A DNA stretch of 64,000 nucleotides, taken from assembly GCF_025822605.1 (NCBI RefSeq), contig NZ_JACKTY010000047.1, positions 63,652 through 127,651 on the forward strand. Direction: 5' to 3'. Source of the stretch: Mycolicibacterium komossense (GTDB lineage: Bacteria > Actinomycetota > Actinomycetes > Mycobacteriales > Mycobacteriaceae). The notes beneath the pieces are model-generated. The model did not search any database, was not told the origin of the DNA, and saw nothing but the letters and a program-made list of their open reading frames with translations. The position numbers and the translations under genes are program-made. Of the stretch, positions 52,438-60,113 are shown piece by piece; within the stretch, counting starts at the first letter, position 1; each line of letters begins with the position of its first letter.

Positions 52438-55356
52438 GTGGCTACTGCGCTGCAGGGGGCGAAGGGCGATGACGGGATGCTGATGGCGACCGAGGGCCGC
52501 GCCGCGCAGGTCGACGACGAAGGCGACCATCCGCCGCCAGGGAAGATTCGCGCCGCGGGCCGGCCGCCGCGTCTGGCCACGCCCGGGGTCGCCCTGCGGG
52601 GTCGGGCTGAGCAGCTGAGCTTGATCGACCGCTTGCTTGACGCGGCGCAGGACGGCAACGGATCGGTGCTCGTCATCGAAGGCCCACCTGGAATCGGCAA
52701 GTCCCGGCTGGTGGAGGAGGTCTTGCTGCGGGCGCGGCGAGCAGGTGCTCGCCCGCTGTCGGGCAAAGCGTACGAAGATCAACAGACGGTGCCGTTCGCG
52801 CCGTTGTTCGAGGCGATCATCCGCACCGAGCCGCCGCTCTGCGACGGCGAGGTGCTCAGACAGTTCAGTTCGACGGCGGGCACCCCGTTCTGGGCCCTGC
52901 ACGATCTGCAGGAGGCCATCGCCGAGGCGGCCGCGCTCACCCCGCTGGCAATCTGCCTCGACGATGTTCACTGGGCTGACGCAGGCACGACCGTGGCGTT
53001 GCAATCGCTCGTCGCCGGGTTGGCGCGCTCCCCCGTCGTGTGGACCTTCGCCATGCGCAGCGCTGGTGGCCGCCCCGAAGTCCGCGATGCCGTCAACGCG
53101 ATCATGGCAGGGCGGGGAACCGCGGCGCATCACGTGTCACTGGGCGCGGTGGACGTCGCTGCCGTGGGTGAGATCGCGGGGGACGTCGTGGGCGCACGGA
53201 TCGACGAATCAGTGATCGAAATGGCCGGGCTCGCGCACGGCAACCCATTCCTCATCCTGGAGACGCTGCGCGGTCTGCACGAGGAGGACCGGATCCGGGT
53301 GTCGGGCGGCCGAGCGATGATCACGGGCCGTGGTCTGCCGCAACGGTTGGCGGCCACCATGCAGCAGCGCCTCGAACGGCTCTCGCCAGCCGCGCGCCGC
53401 ATCGTTCACGTCGCATCGATCCTGCCCGAGAAGTTCTCGACCGAACTACTCGCCCGCGCCCTGGGGCATAGCGCGGCTCAGATGGTCGAGGGCCTCGACG
53501 AAGCCGCCCGCGGAGATCTGCTGACCGAAGAAGGCGGTCAATTCAGGTTTCGCCACGACCTGTTGCGGCGCGCGGCGCAGCAGACGCTGCCACGGCCGCT
53601 GCGCCGTGCGATGGAGCGGGAGGCGGCAACGCTGCTGCTCGAACTTGGTGCCGCGCCAGAAGAAGTCGCCGTCCAGCTCGCTCGCAGCGCCGACGTCGGT
53701 GACCTGGCGGCCGTCGCGTCTCTGCGCCAAGCCGCCAGGACACTGTCGAACTCGGATCCATCCGGAGCGGCCGACTTGAGTCAGCGCGCGCTAGACCTGC
53801 TGCACCTCAGCGACGGCATCCATGCCACCGTCGTCGGCGAAACGGTGTTCCTGCTCAACCACGCTTCGCGCTTCGCCGAGGCGGAACTTCTTGCCACGTC
53901 TACGTTGTCGGGCGATGTGCCCGCAGAAGACGAGGCACAGATCCGACTGGGCCTCTCGATTGCCTCATCGTACTGGCCGGGTCAGCGCGCCGATCAGAAC
54001 CGGCGCGCACTTCAACTCACTGGCGTGTCGGCGGTGACCCGCGCCCAAAACCAGGGCTGGCTCGCCTACAACCTGGCCAATGACGGGCTGCCCGACGAAG
54101 CTCTGGACGCTGCTCACCATGCTCTGCGGGCGGCCGAAGAGACCAACGACCTGCAGACCCGTCTGATCGCCGAATCCGCCTTGATCACCGTCGAGTGCGC
54201 CGCTGGCTACGAGCAACGCTGCCTGGAACGCGCGTCGAATCTGCTCCCCCTGCTACGGACAACCGAAGCAGGAGTGCTCGGCGTGGTTGCATCCTCGACC
54301 CGCATCAGTGCGCTCATCGCGACGGGGCATCTCGCCGAGGCGCAGGACGCGATCTCTGGTGATCTGAACCATGCTCAGCGTCTACACAATCCGGCTGGCG
54401 AACGTGTCTTCAAGAGTCGGCAGGCGCTTTGTGACTTCGCCGCCGGCCGCCTGCAGAGCGCACGCGACAGCCTGACCGAGAGGCTGCCCGAAGGGACGGG
54501 GGTTCGCCAAGAATCGGTAGGTGGGCGAAGCGGACTGATGATTCTGGGAGCCATCGCCGCCCACACCGACGACCGCGCACTTCACCGTCAGGTCGGGATC
54601 GCCGCCAGACAAGGGCTCGACGGGGGCCCGGCAGTGCGACGGGAGTCGATGATCACCCTGGCCCACGCGGCGTGGCAACGGGGAAACCTCGCAGAAGCGG
54701 CACGTTGGCTCGGAGAAGACGTCACCCTGCTGACGCCACCCACCTGGCCGATGGATCTCGACTACGTCATCTTGGCGGCACGTGTCGCACGCAGCTCCAG
54801 CGACGCCGGACTTCGCCAACGCGTCGTGGCCGCGTTGGACGTCCTGACGCGGGATCACCGACAGGGCACCCTCTATGGGGCCGTCGCGTTGCATGCGCGC
54901 GGACTGATCGAGGACGACCGCGACGCCCTGGAAACGTCGATGGGCATGCTGGCCGATTCGTCGCGTCCGTTGCTTCACGCCGGCGCCGCCGAAGACCTGG
55001 GCCGCGAAATCGCCAAAGCCGGTGACCGTGATCTGGCTGCCCGGCGACTCGGCCTCGCCTTCGACGTGTACGCCGCCCACGGCGCCACCGCGGACGCGCG
55101 CCGCACCGCCCAGCAGTTGAGTTCACTTGGCGTGCAACGCCGCGTCGTCCGCAGGCGGACGCGGACGGGATGGGACAGCCTCACCGACTCGGAACTGCGC
55201 GTCCTAGAACTGGTCGCCGATGGAGCGACCAACCGAGAGGCCGCCCAAGCCGTAGGGGTCTCCCCGCACACGATCAACACTCAACTGCGCAACGTCTTCA
55301 CCAAGCTGGGCATCCACTCTCGGGCCGAACTGATCCGCCAGGCGCGGGGACGCTGA
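52438..55356 (+). CDS. LAL-type LuxR-family ATPase regulator 2
   Basis: A 972-residue paralogue of LAL regulator 1: Walker A GPPGIGKSRL (~residue 83), EDQQTVPFAPL, Walker B AICLDDVHWAD, a long repeat region and LuxR HTH (LTDSELRVLELVADGATNRE..., VSPHTINTQLRNVFTKLGI). Both proteins share a RRVVRRR...GW linker before the HTH. The start is uncertain: GTG 52438 or ATG codons further in. It has no copy of the cargo operator upstream but does have the 13-bp AGTGACACTACAT element. Likely activator. Confidence 0.87.
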   Translation: MATALQGAKGDDGMLMATEGRAAQVDDEGDHPPPGKIRAAGRPPRLATPGVALRGRAEQLSLIDRLLDAAQDGNGSVLVIEGPPGIGKSRLVEEVLLRARRAGARPLSGKAYEDQQTVPFAPLFEAIIRTEPPLCDGEVLRQFSSTAGTPFWALHDLQEAIAEAAALTPLAICLDDVHWADAGTTVALQSLVAGLARSPVVWTFAMRSAGGRPEVRDAVNAIMAGRGTAAHHVSLGAVDVAAVGEIAGDVVGARIDESVIEMAGLAHGNPFLILETLRGLHEEDRIRVSGGRAMITGRGLPQRLAATMQQRLERLSPAARRIVHVASILPEKFSTELLARALGHSAAQMVEGLDEAARGDLLTEEGGQFRFRHDLLRRAAQQTLPRPLRRAMEREAATLLLELGAAPEEVAVQLARSADVGDLAAVASLRQAARTLSNSDPSGAADLSQRALDLLHLSDGIHATVVGETVFLLNHASRFAEAELLATSTLSGDVPAEDEAQIRLGLSIASSYWPGQRADQNRRALQLTGVSAVTRAQNQGWLAYNLANDGLPDEALDAAHHALRAAEETNDLQTRLIAESALITVECAAGYEQRCLERASNLLPLLRTTEAGVLGVVASSTRISALIATGHLAEAQDAISGDLNHAQRLHNPAGERVFKSRQALCDFAAGRLQSARDSLTERLPEGTGVRQESVGGRSGLMILGAIAAHTDDRALHRQVGIAARQGLDGGPAVRRESMITLAHAAWQRGNLAEAARWLGEDVTLLTPPTWPMDLDYVILAARVARSSSDAGLRQRVVAALDVLTRDHRQGTLYGAVALHARGLIEDDRDALETSMGMLADSSRPLLHAGAAEDLGREIAKAGDRDLAARRLGLAFDVYAAHGATADARRTAQQLSSLGVQRRVVRRRTRTGWDSLTDSELRVLELVADGATNREAAQAVGVSPHTINTQLRNVFTKLGIHSRAELIRQARGR

Positions 55357-55465
55357 GCCGCAGGCTACAAAGGCACCCAAGGCCAATCTCCAGGTGAACC
55401 GACCCGAGGCCGACGTCAGCGACCTCCGGCACAATCAGCTCCCCGGACCCATGAGACGCCTGCGC

Positions 55466-55491
55466 ATAAATATGGCATAGCGGGTGATGGA
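55466..55491 (+). promoter_or_regulatory. Cargo operator site 8 (toward PEBP gene)
   Basis: Cargo motif with CATAGCGGGTGATG and flank ATAAATAT, reading rightward, 159 bp before the PEBP-family gene. Confidence 0.72.
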
Positions 55492-55650
55492 AGACGTTCG
55501 CGCCGAATGCAATTCTGAATCGTCAACGACTTCGGCAGCGGAACGCCGCCGAAGGCACCACCTCGGGACCTATTCAGACCGAACCCGAATTGACACCGCC
55601 ACATGCCGTATCGCCGTGGAGTCGAGCGGCGACCGCCGGAAGGACCCATC

Positions 55651-56178
55651 GTGATCTCACCGTATGACGCGTTACCGGCACTTCCCGCCTTCACACTGTC
55701 ATCCCAATCCATCACCGACGGTCAGCCACTGCACCGCGACCAGATGAGCGGCATCATGGGGGCCGGCGGATCCGACATCTCACCTGAGTTGACGTGGTCC
55801 GGCTTCCCCGCCGACACCCGAAGCTTCACCGTGTCGGTGTATGACGCCGACGCTCCCACCGCGTCCGGTTTCTGGCACTGGTCAATCGCCAACCTCCCGG
55901 CCACTCTGACCCACCTCTCCGCCGGCGCAGGTGATGGGGGCGCCGATAGCCTGCCTGTCGGCGCCATCACGCTGACCAACGACGCCAGCTTCCGGCGATA
56001 CATCGGGGCGGCACCGCCGCCGGGTCATGGCGTGCACCACTACTGGGTGGCGGTGCACGCGGTGGGTGTCGACAAACTGGACCTGCCCGAAAACGCGACG
56101 CCCGCCTATCTCGGATTCACCCTCTACAACAGTGCGATCGCACGCGCGACCTTCCACGGCACCTGCGAACGCACTTAG
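55651..56178 (+). CDS. YbhB/YbcL-family (PEBP) protein
   Basis: A 175-residue phosphatidylethanolamine-binding-like protein. ISPELTWSGFPADTRSFTVSVYDADAPTASGFWHWSIANLP contains the conserved ligand-pocket Asp/His, and the C-terminal half has GHGVHHYWVAVHAV. Bacterial PEBP-like proteins bind small anionic ligands; no reaction is known. GTG 55651 follows GGAAGGA at 6-base spacing; the frame to 55603 is not needed. Operator site 8 lies upstream. Confidence 0.83.
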   Translation: MISPYDALPALPAFTLSSQSITDGQPLHRDQMSGIMGAGGSDISPELTWSGFPADTRSFTVSVYDADAPTASGFWHWSIANLPATLTHLSAGAGDGGADSLPVGAITLTNDASFRRYIGAAPPPGHGVHHYWVAVHAVGVDKLDLPENATPAYLGFTLYNSAIARATFHGTCERT

Positions 56179-56217
56179 CCATATCCCTGGCGAACGGTGG
56201 TCTTCGCTGTTCTCAGA

Positions 56218-56243
56218 TAAAAAATCGCACAGCATGTGATGGC
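56218..56243 (+). promoter_or_regulatory. Cargo operator site 9 (toward alcohol dehydrogenase)
   Basis: Cargo motif with CACAGCATGTGATG and flank TAAAAAAT, reading rightward, 115 bp before the alcohol dehydrogenase. Confidence 0.72.
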
Positions 56244-56358
56244 GCATCCAAACTTCAGACGGCACCGTAATCGGTAGAGGGGAACGCGAAAGCGCGCCAC
56301 CACCTGACATCCCGCACGGGACCGCACCCGGCGCTGTAGCTATCACCAGGAGAGACCC

Positions 56359-57429
56359 ATGAAGATGCGAGCCGCACGCATGCACGGCTACAACCAACCA
56401 CTGCAGATCGACGAAGTACCCGTGCCCGACGTGGGATCCACTCAGGTACTCATCAAGGTCGCCGCGACCGGTATGTGCCGCAGCGACTTCCAGCTCGTCG
56501 ACGGCTACTTCCGTCAAGGACTGCCCGTAGACATGCCGTTCACGCCGGGCCACGAGATAGCCGGCACCATCGCCGCTTTGGGAACCGAGGTACCCAAGTC
56601 CTCGGGCCTGTCCGAGGGCGATCTGATCGTCGTTGACCCAAACTGGGGTGACGGCACCTGCCGACAATGCCACGAAGGCAACGAACAACTCTGCAGCGGT
56701 GGACAACTCGTGGGATTCGGACCCAACGGCGGATTCGCCGACTACGTGGTGGCGCCGCACAATCACGTGATCTCCGTGGCAAACCTGCCCAACCCGCGCC
56801 CCGAGTACTTGGCGCCCCTGACCGACGCGGGGCTGACCCCGTACCGCGGAATGAAAAAACTCCGCGACGCGAGCAAGCTTGGATCGGGTCGTACAGTCGT
56901 GATCAACGGCATCGGTGGTCTCGGAAGTTACGCTGTGCAGTACGCCCGGCTGCTCGGCGCTGGCGCCACTGTCGTCGGGTTCGCCCGCAGCGACGGCAAG
57001 CTGGCCATGGCACGCGAAAACGGTGCTCACCACACTGTCAACGTCCGCGGGAAGTCGGTCGAGGACGTGCAGAACGAGCTCGAGAACCTGACCGGCCGAC
57101 GGACCGTCGATGCGGTGCTGGATTGCGCAGGTTCGTCGGAGTCACTCGGGCTGGCCGCCGCGGTCCTCGGTACCGAGGGCGCGCTGGGGCAAGTCGGTTT
57201 GATGGGCCAGCGCGTCGAGCTGCCCATCTTCCCGTTCGTCAGCGGCGAGAAGTCCTACTTCGGATCTTTCTGGGGCAATTACAACGACCTGACCGAGGTT
57301 CTCACGTTGGCCAGCCAGGGCCTGATCAAGCACCACGTCGTGCCAGTGAAACTCGACGACATCAATGACACCCTCGAAGCACTCGGGCGCGGCGACATCG
57401 TCGGGCGCGCGGTGGTGGTCTTCGACTGA
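56359..57429 (+). CDS. Zinc-type alcohol dehydrogenase
   Basis: A 356-residue medium-chain dehydrogenase. The catalytic zinc ligands are GMCRSD (Cys ~39) and GHE; the coenzyme loop is INGIGGLGSYAVQYARL. The structural-zinc loop reads GDGTCRQCHEGNEQLC, with three cysteines where four are usual (Asp in the first position), so metal binding there may be altered. The ATG follows AGGAGAG. Operator site 9 lies upstream. Convergent with TetR regulator 2 (15-bp gap). Confidence 0.88.
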   Translation: MKMRAARMHGYNQPLQIDEVPVPDVGSTQVLIKVAATGMCRSDFQLVDGYFRQGLPVDMPFTPGHEIAGTIAALGTEVPKSSGLSEGDLIVVDPNWGDGTCRQCHEGNEQLCSGGQLVGFGPNGGFADYVVAPHNHVISVANLPNPRPEYLAPLTDAGLTPYRGMKKLRDASKLGSGRTVVINGIGGLGSYAVQYARLLGAGATVVGFARSDGKLAMARENGAHHTVNVRGKSVEDVQNELENLTGRRTVDAVLDCAGSSESLGLAAAVLGTEGALGQVGLMGQRVELPIFPFVSGEKSYFGSFWGNYNDLTEVLTLASQGLIKHHVVPVKLDDINDTLEALGRGDIVGRAVVVFD

Positions 57430-57444
57430 CCGCGACTCAAACTG

Positions 57445-58083
57445 TCAAAGCGGTGATGATGCTACTGCTGACAGGCTTCGAGTGAATTGTTCGAAGAGCC
57501 ACTTCTTGGCGCGTTCCACCGGCCAGCCGAGCACCGAAACGGTGAAGTGAAAGCCACTTTGGGCGCCGTAGAAGTACATGGCGAGGTCGGCGAAGTCATC
57601 CGGGGTGAATGACTTCGAGAAGTCGCCCAGTTCGAACACTTTCTGGGCGAAGTAATGCAACGCCGTGCGTTGGCGGGCGTTTGCCGCCTCGAGTGAAGCC
57701 GCGGCGTCGTCGTCGTGTAGAGCGGTGACGAAAACCACCTGTGCGATGTCATCGAACAGTTGATACATGAGCAGGTATGCGTCGGTCAGTATCCGCAGCC
57801 CCTCGTCGAGCGTCGTCGCTTCGTCGACGGCGGACATACTCTCAGCAATCAGCGGATCGGTGGTCCACATGTCCAGCAGCGTCTGCAGCAAACCTTGTTT
57901 GCCACCACACTGTTGGTAGACGGTGCCGGCTGAAACTCGGCCGAGCTCAGCGATGTCGTTCACGGTGGTGGAGAAGTATCCACGTTTAGCGAACAGCGTC
58001 CTGGCTGCGTCTACCACGTCCCGGCGAGTTTGCTCGGCGTACTCCTCGCGCCGAGAACGCCTGGGCTCGCTTTCCTGGCTCAT
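57445..58083 (-). CDS. TetR-family regulator 2 of the cargo
   Basis: A 212-residue TetR repressor with HTH VVDAARTLFAKRGYFSTTVNDIAELGRVSAGTVYQQCGGKQGLL and a C-terminal ligand domain. It is paralogous along its length to TetR regulator 1. A 13-bp odd palindrome TGAGTGCAACTCA (58134-58146) lies 51 bp upstream of its ATG and is a good candidate operator for autorepression. Confidence 0.88.
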   Translation of the reverse strand: MSQESEPRRSRREEYAEQTRRDVVDAARTLFAKRGYFSTTVNDIAELGRVSAGTVYQQCGGKQGLLQTLLDMWTTDPLIAESMSAVDEATTLDEGLRILTDAYLLMYQLFDDIAQVVFVTALHDDDAAASLEAANARQRTALHYFAQKVFELGDFSKSFTPDDFADLAMYFYGAQSGFHFTVSVLGWPVERAKKWLFEQFTRSLSAVASSPL

Positions 58084-58133
58084 CCGCCGCCGATTCGAGT
58101 AGTCATGTCACCGACAAGGCTAACACGCGAACA

Positions 58134-58146
58134 TGAGTGCAACTCA
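58134..58146. promoter_or_regulatory. Candidate TetR operator palindrome
   Basis: TGAGT-GCA-ACTCA is a perfect 5-bp dyad with 3-bp centre, 51 bp upstream of TetR regulator 2. No second copy was seen near TetR regulator 1. Confidence 0.45.
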
Positions 58147-58195
58147 AACGACACAACGCCGTGCAAAGTCAATATCGCGATGCACGAGTGAGTGC

Positions 58196-58208
58196 AGTGA
58201 CACTACAT
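58196..58208 (+). promoter_or_regulatory. Shared 13-bp element, copy B
   Basis: AGTGACACTACAT, identical to 52382-52394. It lies 113 bp upstream of TetR regulator 2. Confidence 0.5.
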
Positions 58209-58720
58209 CAACTATCCTGCGGCCGATGCAGCTCCGTATCCGGCGGCTAACCTGGTCTGCCTTCGCTGGAAGCCATTTGGAGTATTTCCAGTCGTTCGTC
58301 TCGACGTGATTCCGCGGTTTCGCAGCACAATCTGATCAGACTTCGGTTCCATAATCTGAGTTGCGGTCTCGGCCTTGACTGAGGCGTTGCTCGCGGGCTC
58401 CCTCGACGCTACGCCAGTATTCTTGTATTTCGGTCTGCCAGGCCTGGTAATCCGCCTTACGGCGGTCGGTGCCGTCGCTCGTCGGGTGAGTAGCGCAAAG
58501 ACGCGGTCAGGCAGTTCTTCTACTTGAGCGTGTAGTCGCGTAGTCGTGTACGGAGATCGCACGTTGGCCGCTGGCGAGGACGCCGTCGATGAGGTCGCCG
58601 GCTTCGCCGCTGCCGCCGCGGGACGCCTGGTGAAGCAACGGCGACATCGCGGCACTGGTTTTGTGCCGTAAGCGAAACCGCCGAAATCGCTTCCGGGACT
58701 TCCTAGTTAAGCTAAATGGA
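58209..58720 (-). pseudogene. Degraded coding remains next to the inner right end
   Basis: The minus strand shows coding-looking segments that break frame: HQASRGGSGEAGDLIDGVLASGQRA in one frame and RRKADYQAWQTEIQEYWRSV ending at a TGA in another, separated by a stop. No complete gene can be assembled. Its position, between the cargo and a transposon end array, is where tnsB/tnsC would be expected, but I cannot match these pieces to either protein. Confidence 0.35.
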
Positions 58721-58796
58721 TTCTCATCGTTATGGCAGGTCCGCCACTCGTCCGCCATCACTGTGAGAATTCCGCCAACCAAAATGAGAACTAGTA
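58721..58796 (-). repeat. Inner, decayed copy of the transposon right end
   Basis: Sites at 58721-58739 (forward), 58751-58769 and 58771-58790 (both reverse) reproduce the outer array exactly, each offset by 1275 bp. The inner sites keep the GGCGGA half well (TTCTCACAGTGATGGCGGA, read in reverse). The outermost six bases read TACTAG instead of TGTNNG, so the terminus has lost its TGT, and the next five bases (GGCGT) do not match the duplication CTATT. Confidence 0.8.
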
Positions 58797-59402
58797 GGCG
58801 TGGATATAGCGGGCACCCTGTTGATTGGCCTGGCGAAGCTCTCGTGCGCCGGCTATGAGGAAATAGTGGCACCAGTCTTCGCCTACGTCACTCGCCCACC
58901 CCGGGAGTCGTTCCTGGGCATCGCCTAGCTCAAGGGCGAGATGCACAAGAGGTCCAACGACCGGGCCCAAATTCGTCTCGAACCCCTCCATTTCGTAGGA
59001 GTTGTCCACCGCGGCCCGCCAGGGCTTCAGACTGGTCTCGAGGTCGCTGTCTGGGTGGGCGACGTCAAGATAGTGCCCCACCTCCAGGACTGCGACCGAC
59101 CGGTTGTTGATGTCGAGCCTCTCTAAAGCTGCTTTCCACTCGGGAGCGTGCCTCTGCGTCTCGACGTCGGCAAGGTCAACCTGGGGACCTGCGACGCACC
59201 GGAAATCCGAGGGGAGTTGACTGAGAAAAAGTTGGGCTGTCCTGGCCGGGTCAGTCCGCACGTCCCGGGTGGTGGTCGGCAAGAGCGGCAGCGAGAATTC
59301 GTCTAGTCGTTCGAGCTGGCTGTCCAAGTCGGCGTTCGCCATCAAGATGATGGGCACCATAACGCGCAACCAATGGACCGAGTCAGGGTCCATGCTCGGC
59401 AT
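58791..59402 (-). CDS. Hypothetical protein beside tnsA
   Basis: A 203-residue acidic protein I do not recognise (VHWLRVMVPIILMANADLDSQLERL near the start, CHYFLIAGARELRQANQQGARY near the end). It overlaps the tnsA 3' end by 61 bp in another frame and has no stop-free extension upstream of its ATG. Its stop codon falls inside the six terminal bases of the inner right end, so the gene may have been cut there. It does not look like TnsB, TnsC or TniQ. Confidence 0.5.
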   Translation of the reverse strand: MPSMDPDSVHWLRVMVPIILMANADLDSQLERLDEFSLPLLPTTTRDVRTDPARTAQLFLSQLPSDFRCVAGPQVDLADVETQRHAPEWKAALERLDINNRSVAVLEVGHYLDVAHPDSDLETSLKPWRAAVDNSYEMEGFETNLGPVVGPLVHLALELGDAQERLPGWASDVGEDWCHYFLIAGARELRQANQQGARYIHAY

Positions 59403-59896
59403 ATAAAATCAGGCTCATTCACTACCACGTAGGACCAGCCGATCGACTCCATAACGACCCTCGTCCACCGGCACAACGTGGCGATACGCGGATCGGTCAT
59501 TCGCTCGCTACGCACCACATCCACCACGACCACACCTGCCACGCTGTCCCAAAAATAGTCCGGGATGTGCCGGCGCTTCTGATCATCAACGGTGGCCGTG
59601 AGCAGGAACGGCTGAGCCACAATGTTTCTCACGCCCGGATTGAAATCAGCCAGCACCAGATTGGCAAGTTCTAGACGAGACTCGTAGACGACGTGGTCAC
59701 GCGTCGTCGCAGCCCAATACGTACCGGAGTAATGGCGCTGACCGAGGTATGAACGAAACGTCCGCCACGGCGCCGCCCGAAACAAGGCCGTTGACTCCGC
59801 ATCTCGAGCCGGAACAGACCGTGGTTCCCCGGCCGTGGGCCGAAAAGCAACGACCGCGGACTCCACATCAACCCGGACAACATTCAACATCGTCAC
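59342..59896 (-). CDS. TnsA-like transposase endonuclease subunit
   Basis: A 184-residue protein with a TnsA endonuclease N-terminal domain. GTYWAATTRDHVVYESRLELANL carries the catalytic Glu, HIPDYFWD the Asp, and VVVVDVVRSE stands where D-V-K is usual, so the catalytic Lys may be lost. RIATLCRWTRVVMESIGWSYVVVNEPD follows the TnsA pattern. In Tn7, TnsA cuts the 5' strands at the ends. It starts (GTG) 100 bp inside the outer right end and reads inward, as in Tn7. The C-terminus looks short. Confidence 0.75.
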   Translation of the reverse strand: MTMLNVVRVDVESAVVAFRPTAGEPRSVPARDAESTALFRAAPWRTFRSYLGQRHYSGTYWAATTRDHVVYESRLELANLVLADFNPGVRNIVAQPFLLTATVDDQKRRHIPDYFWDSVAGVVVVDVVRSERMTDPRIATLCRWTRVVMESIGWSYVVVNEPDFICRAWTLTRSIGCALWCPSS

Positions 59897-59995
59897 ACCA
59901 CGCAGCTAGCGCCCATTCAGCATGCCACCTCGGGCCACTGTTCACGCCAAAACGGCGGCACCCAACCAAAAATTACGCTAGCTCAGCTAACGGCT

Positions 59996-60071
59996 TTCTC
60001 AACTTGATGGCACAAATGCCCCGCATATGCCATTCCTGTGAGAAACATGTCATCTACTTTGAGAACTTACA
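59996..60071 (-). repeat. Transposon right end (outer)
   Basis: Sites at 59996-60014 (forward), 60026-60044 and 60046-60065 (reverse), followed by CTTACA. Read from the end inward this is TGTAAG-TTCTCA, matching the left terminus TGTCGG-TTCTCA. The outermost site is the 20-bp variant, as at the left end. CTATT follows directly. Confidence 0.85.
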
Positions 60072-60076
60072 CTATT
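60072..60076. repeat. Right target-site duplication CTATT
   Basis: Identical to 33094-33098. Restoring the empty site puts the two genomic flanks together just upstream of the cyp130 promoter. Confidence 0.85.
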
Positions 60077-60078
60077 GG

Positions 60079-60107
60079 TTGACAGATATACCCACGTGTC
60101 GTATCAA
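60079..60107 (+). promoter_or_regulatory. cyp130 promoter, probably leaderless
   Basis: TTGACA (60079-60084), a 17-bp spacer and TATCAA (60102-60107) form a strong sigma-70-type promoter. The -10 ends 6 bases before the ATG at 60114, so transcription should start at or next to the start codon. The transposon duplication ends 2 bp before the -35. Confidence 0.65.
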
Positions 60108-60113
60108 TAAGAC

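Larger units (their letters stand above)
33099..60071. mobile_element. Tn7-like transposon with metabolic cargo, probably non-autonomous
   Basis: A 26,973-bp element starting TGT and ending ACA, flanked by the 5-bp direct repeat CTATT. The left end carries three direct 19-20-bp sites (consensus TTCTCA, 7-8 bases, GGCGGA). The right end carries a 70-bp array with two inward-facing copies and one opposite copy. A tnsA-like gene adjoins the right end and reads inward, as in Tn7. I see no tnsB, tnsC or target-selector gene, so transposition would need functions in trans. Cargo: nine operator-linked transcription units, two LAL regulators and two TetR regulators. Confidence 0.85.

Noticed and set aside
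58721..58796. Inner right end as the true end of the transposon
   Set aside because: Its terminus lacks TGT/ACA and the adjacent bases GGCGT do not match CTATT, whereas the outer end matches on both counts.
58507..58872. A 121-codon minus-strand frame crossing the inner right end
   Set aside because: It reads through the terminal repeats and has no family; only short parts look like old coding sequence.
33099..60071. A Tn5053/Tn402-type element instead of Tn7-like
   Set aside because: Those also duplicate 5 bp and have repeated end sites, but the tnsA-like gene beside the right end and reading inward favours the Tn7 group; no tniB/tniQ or resolvase gene is seen.
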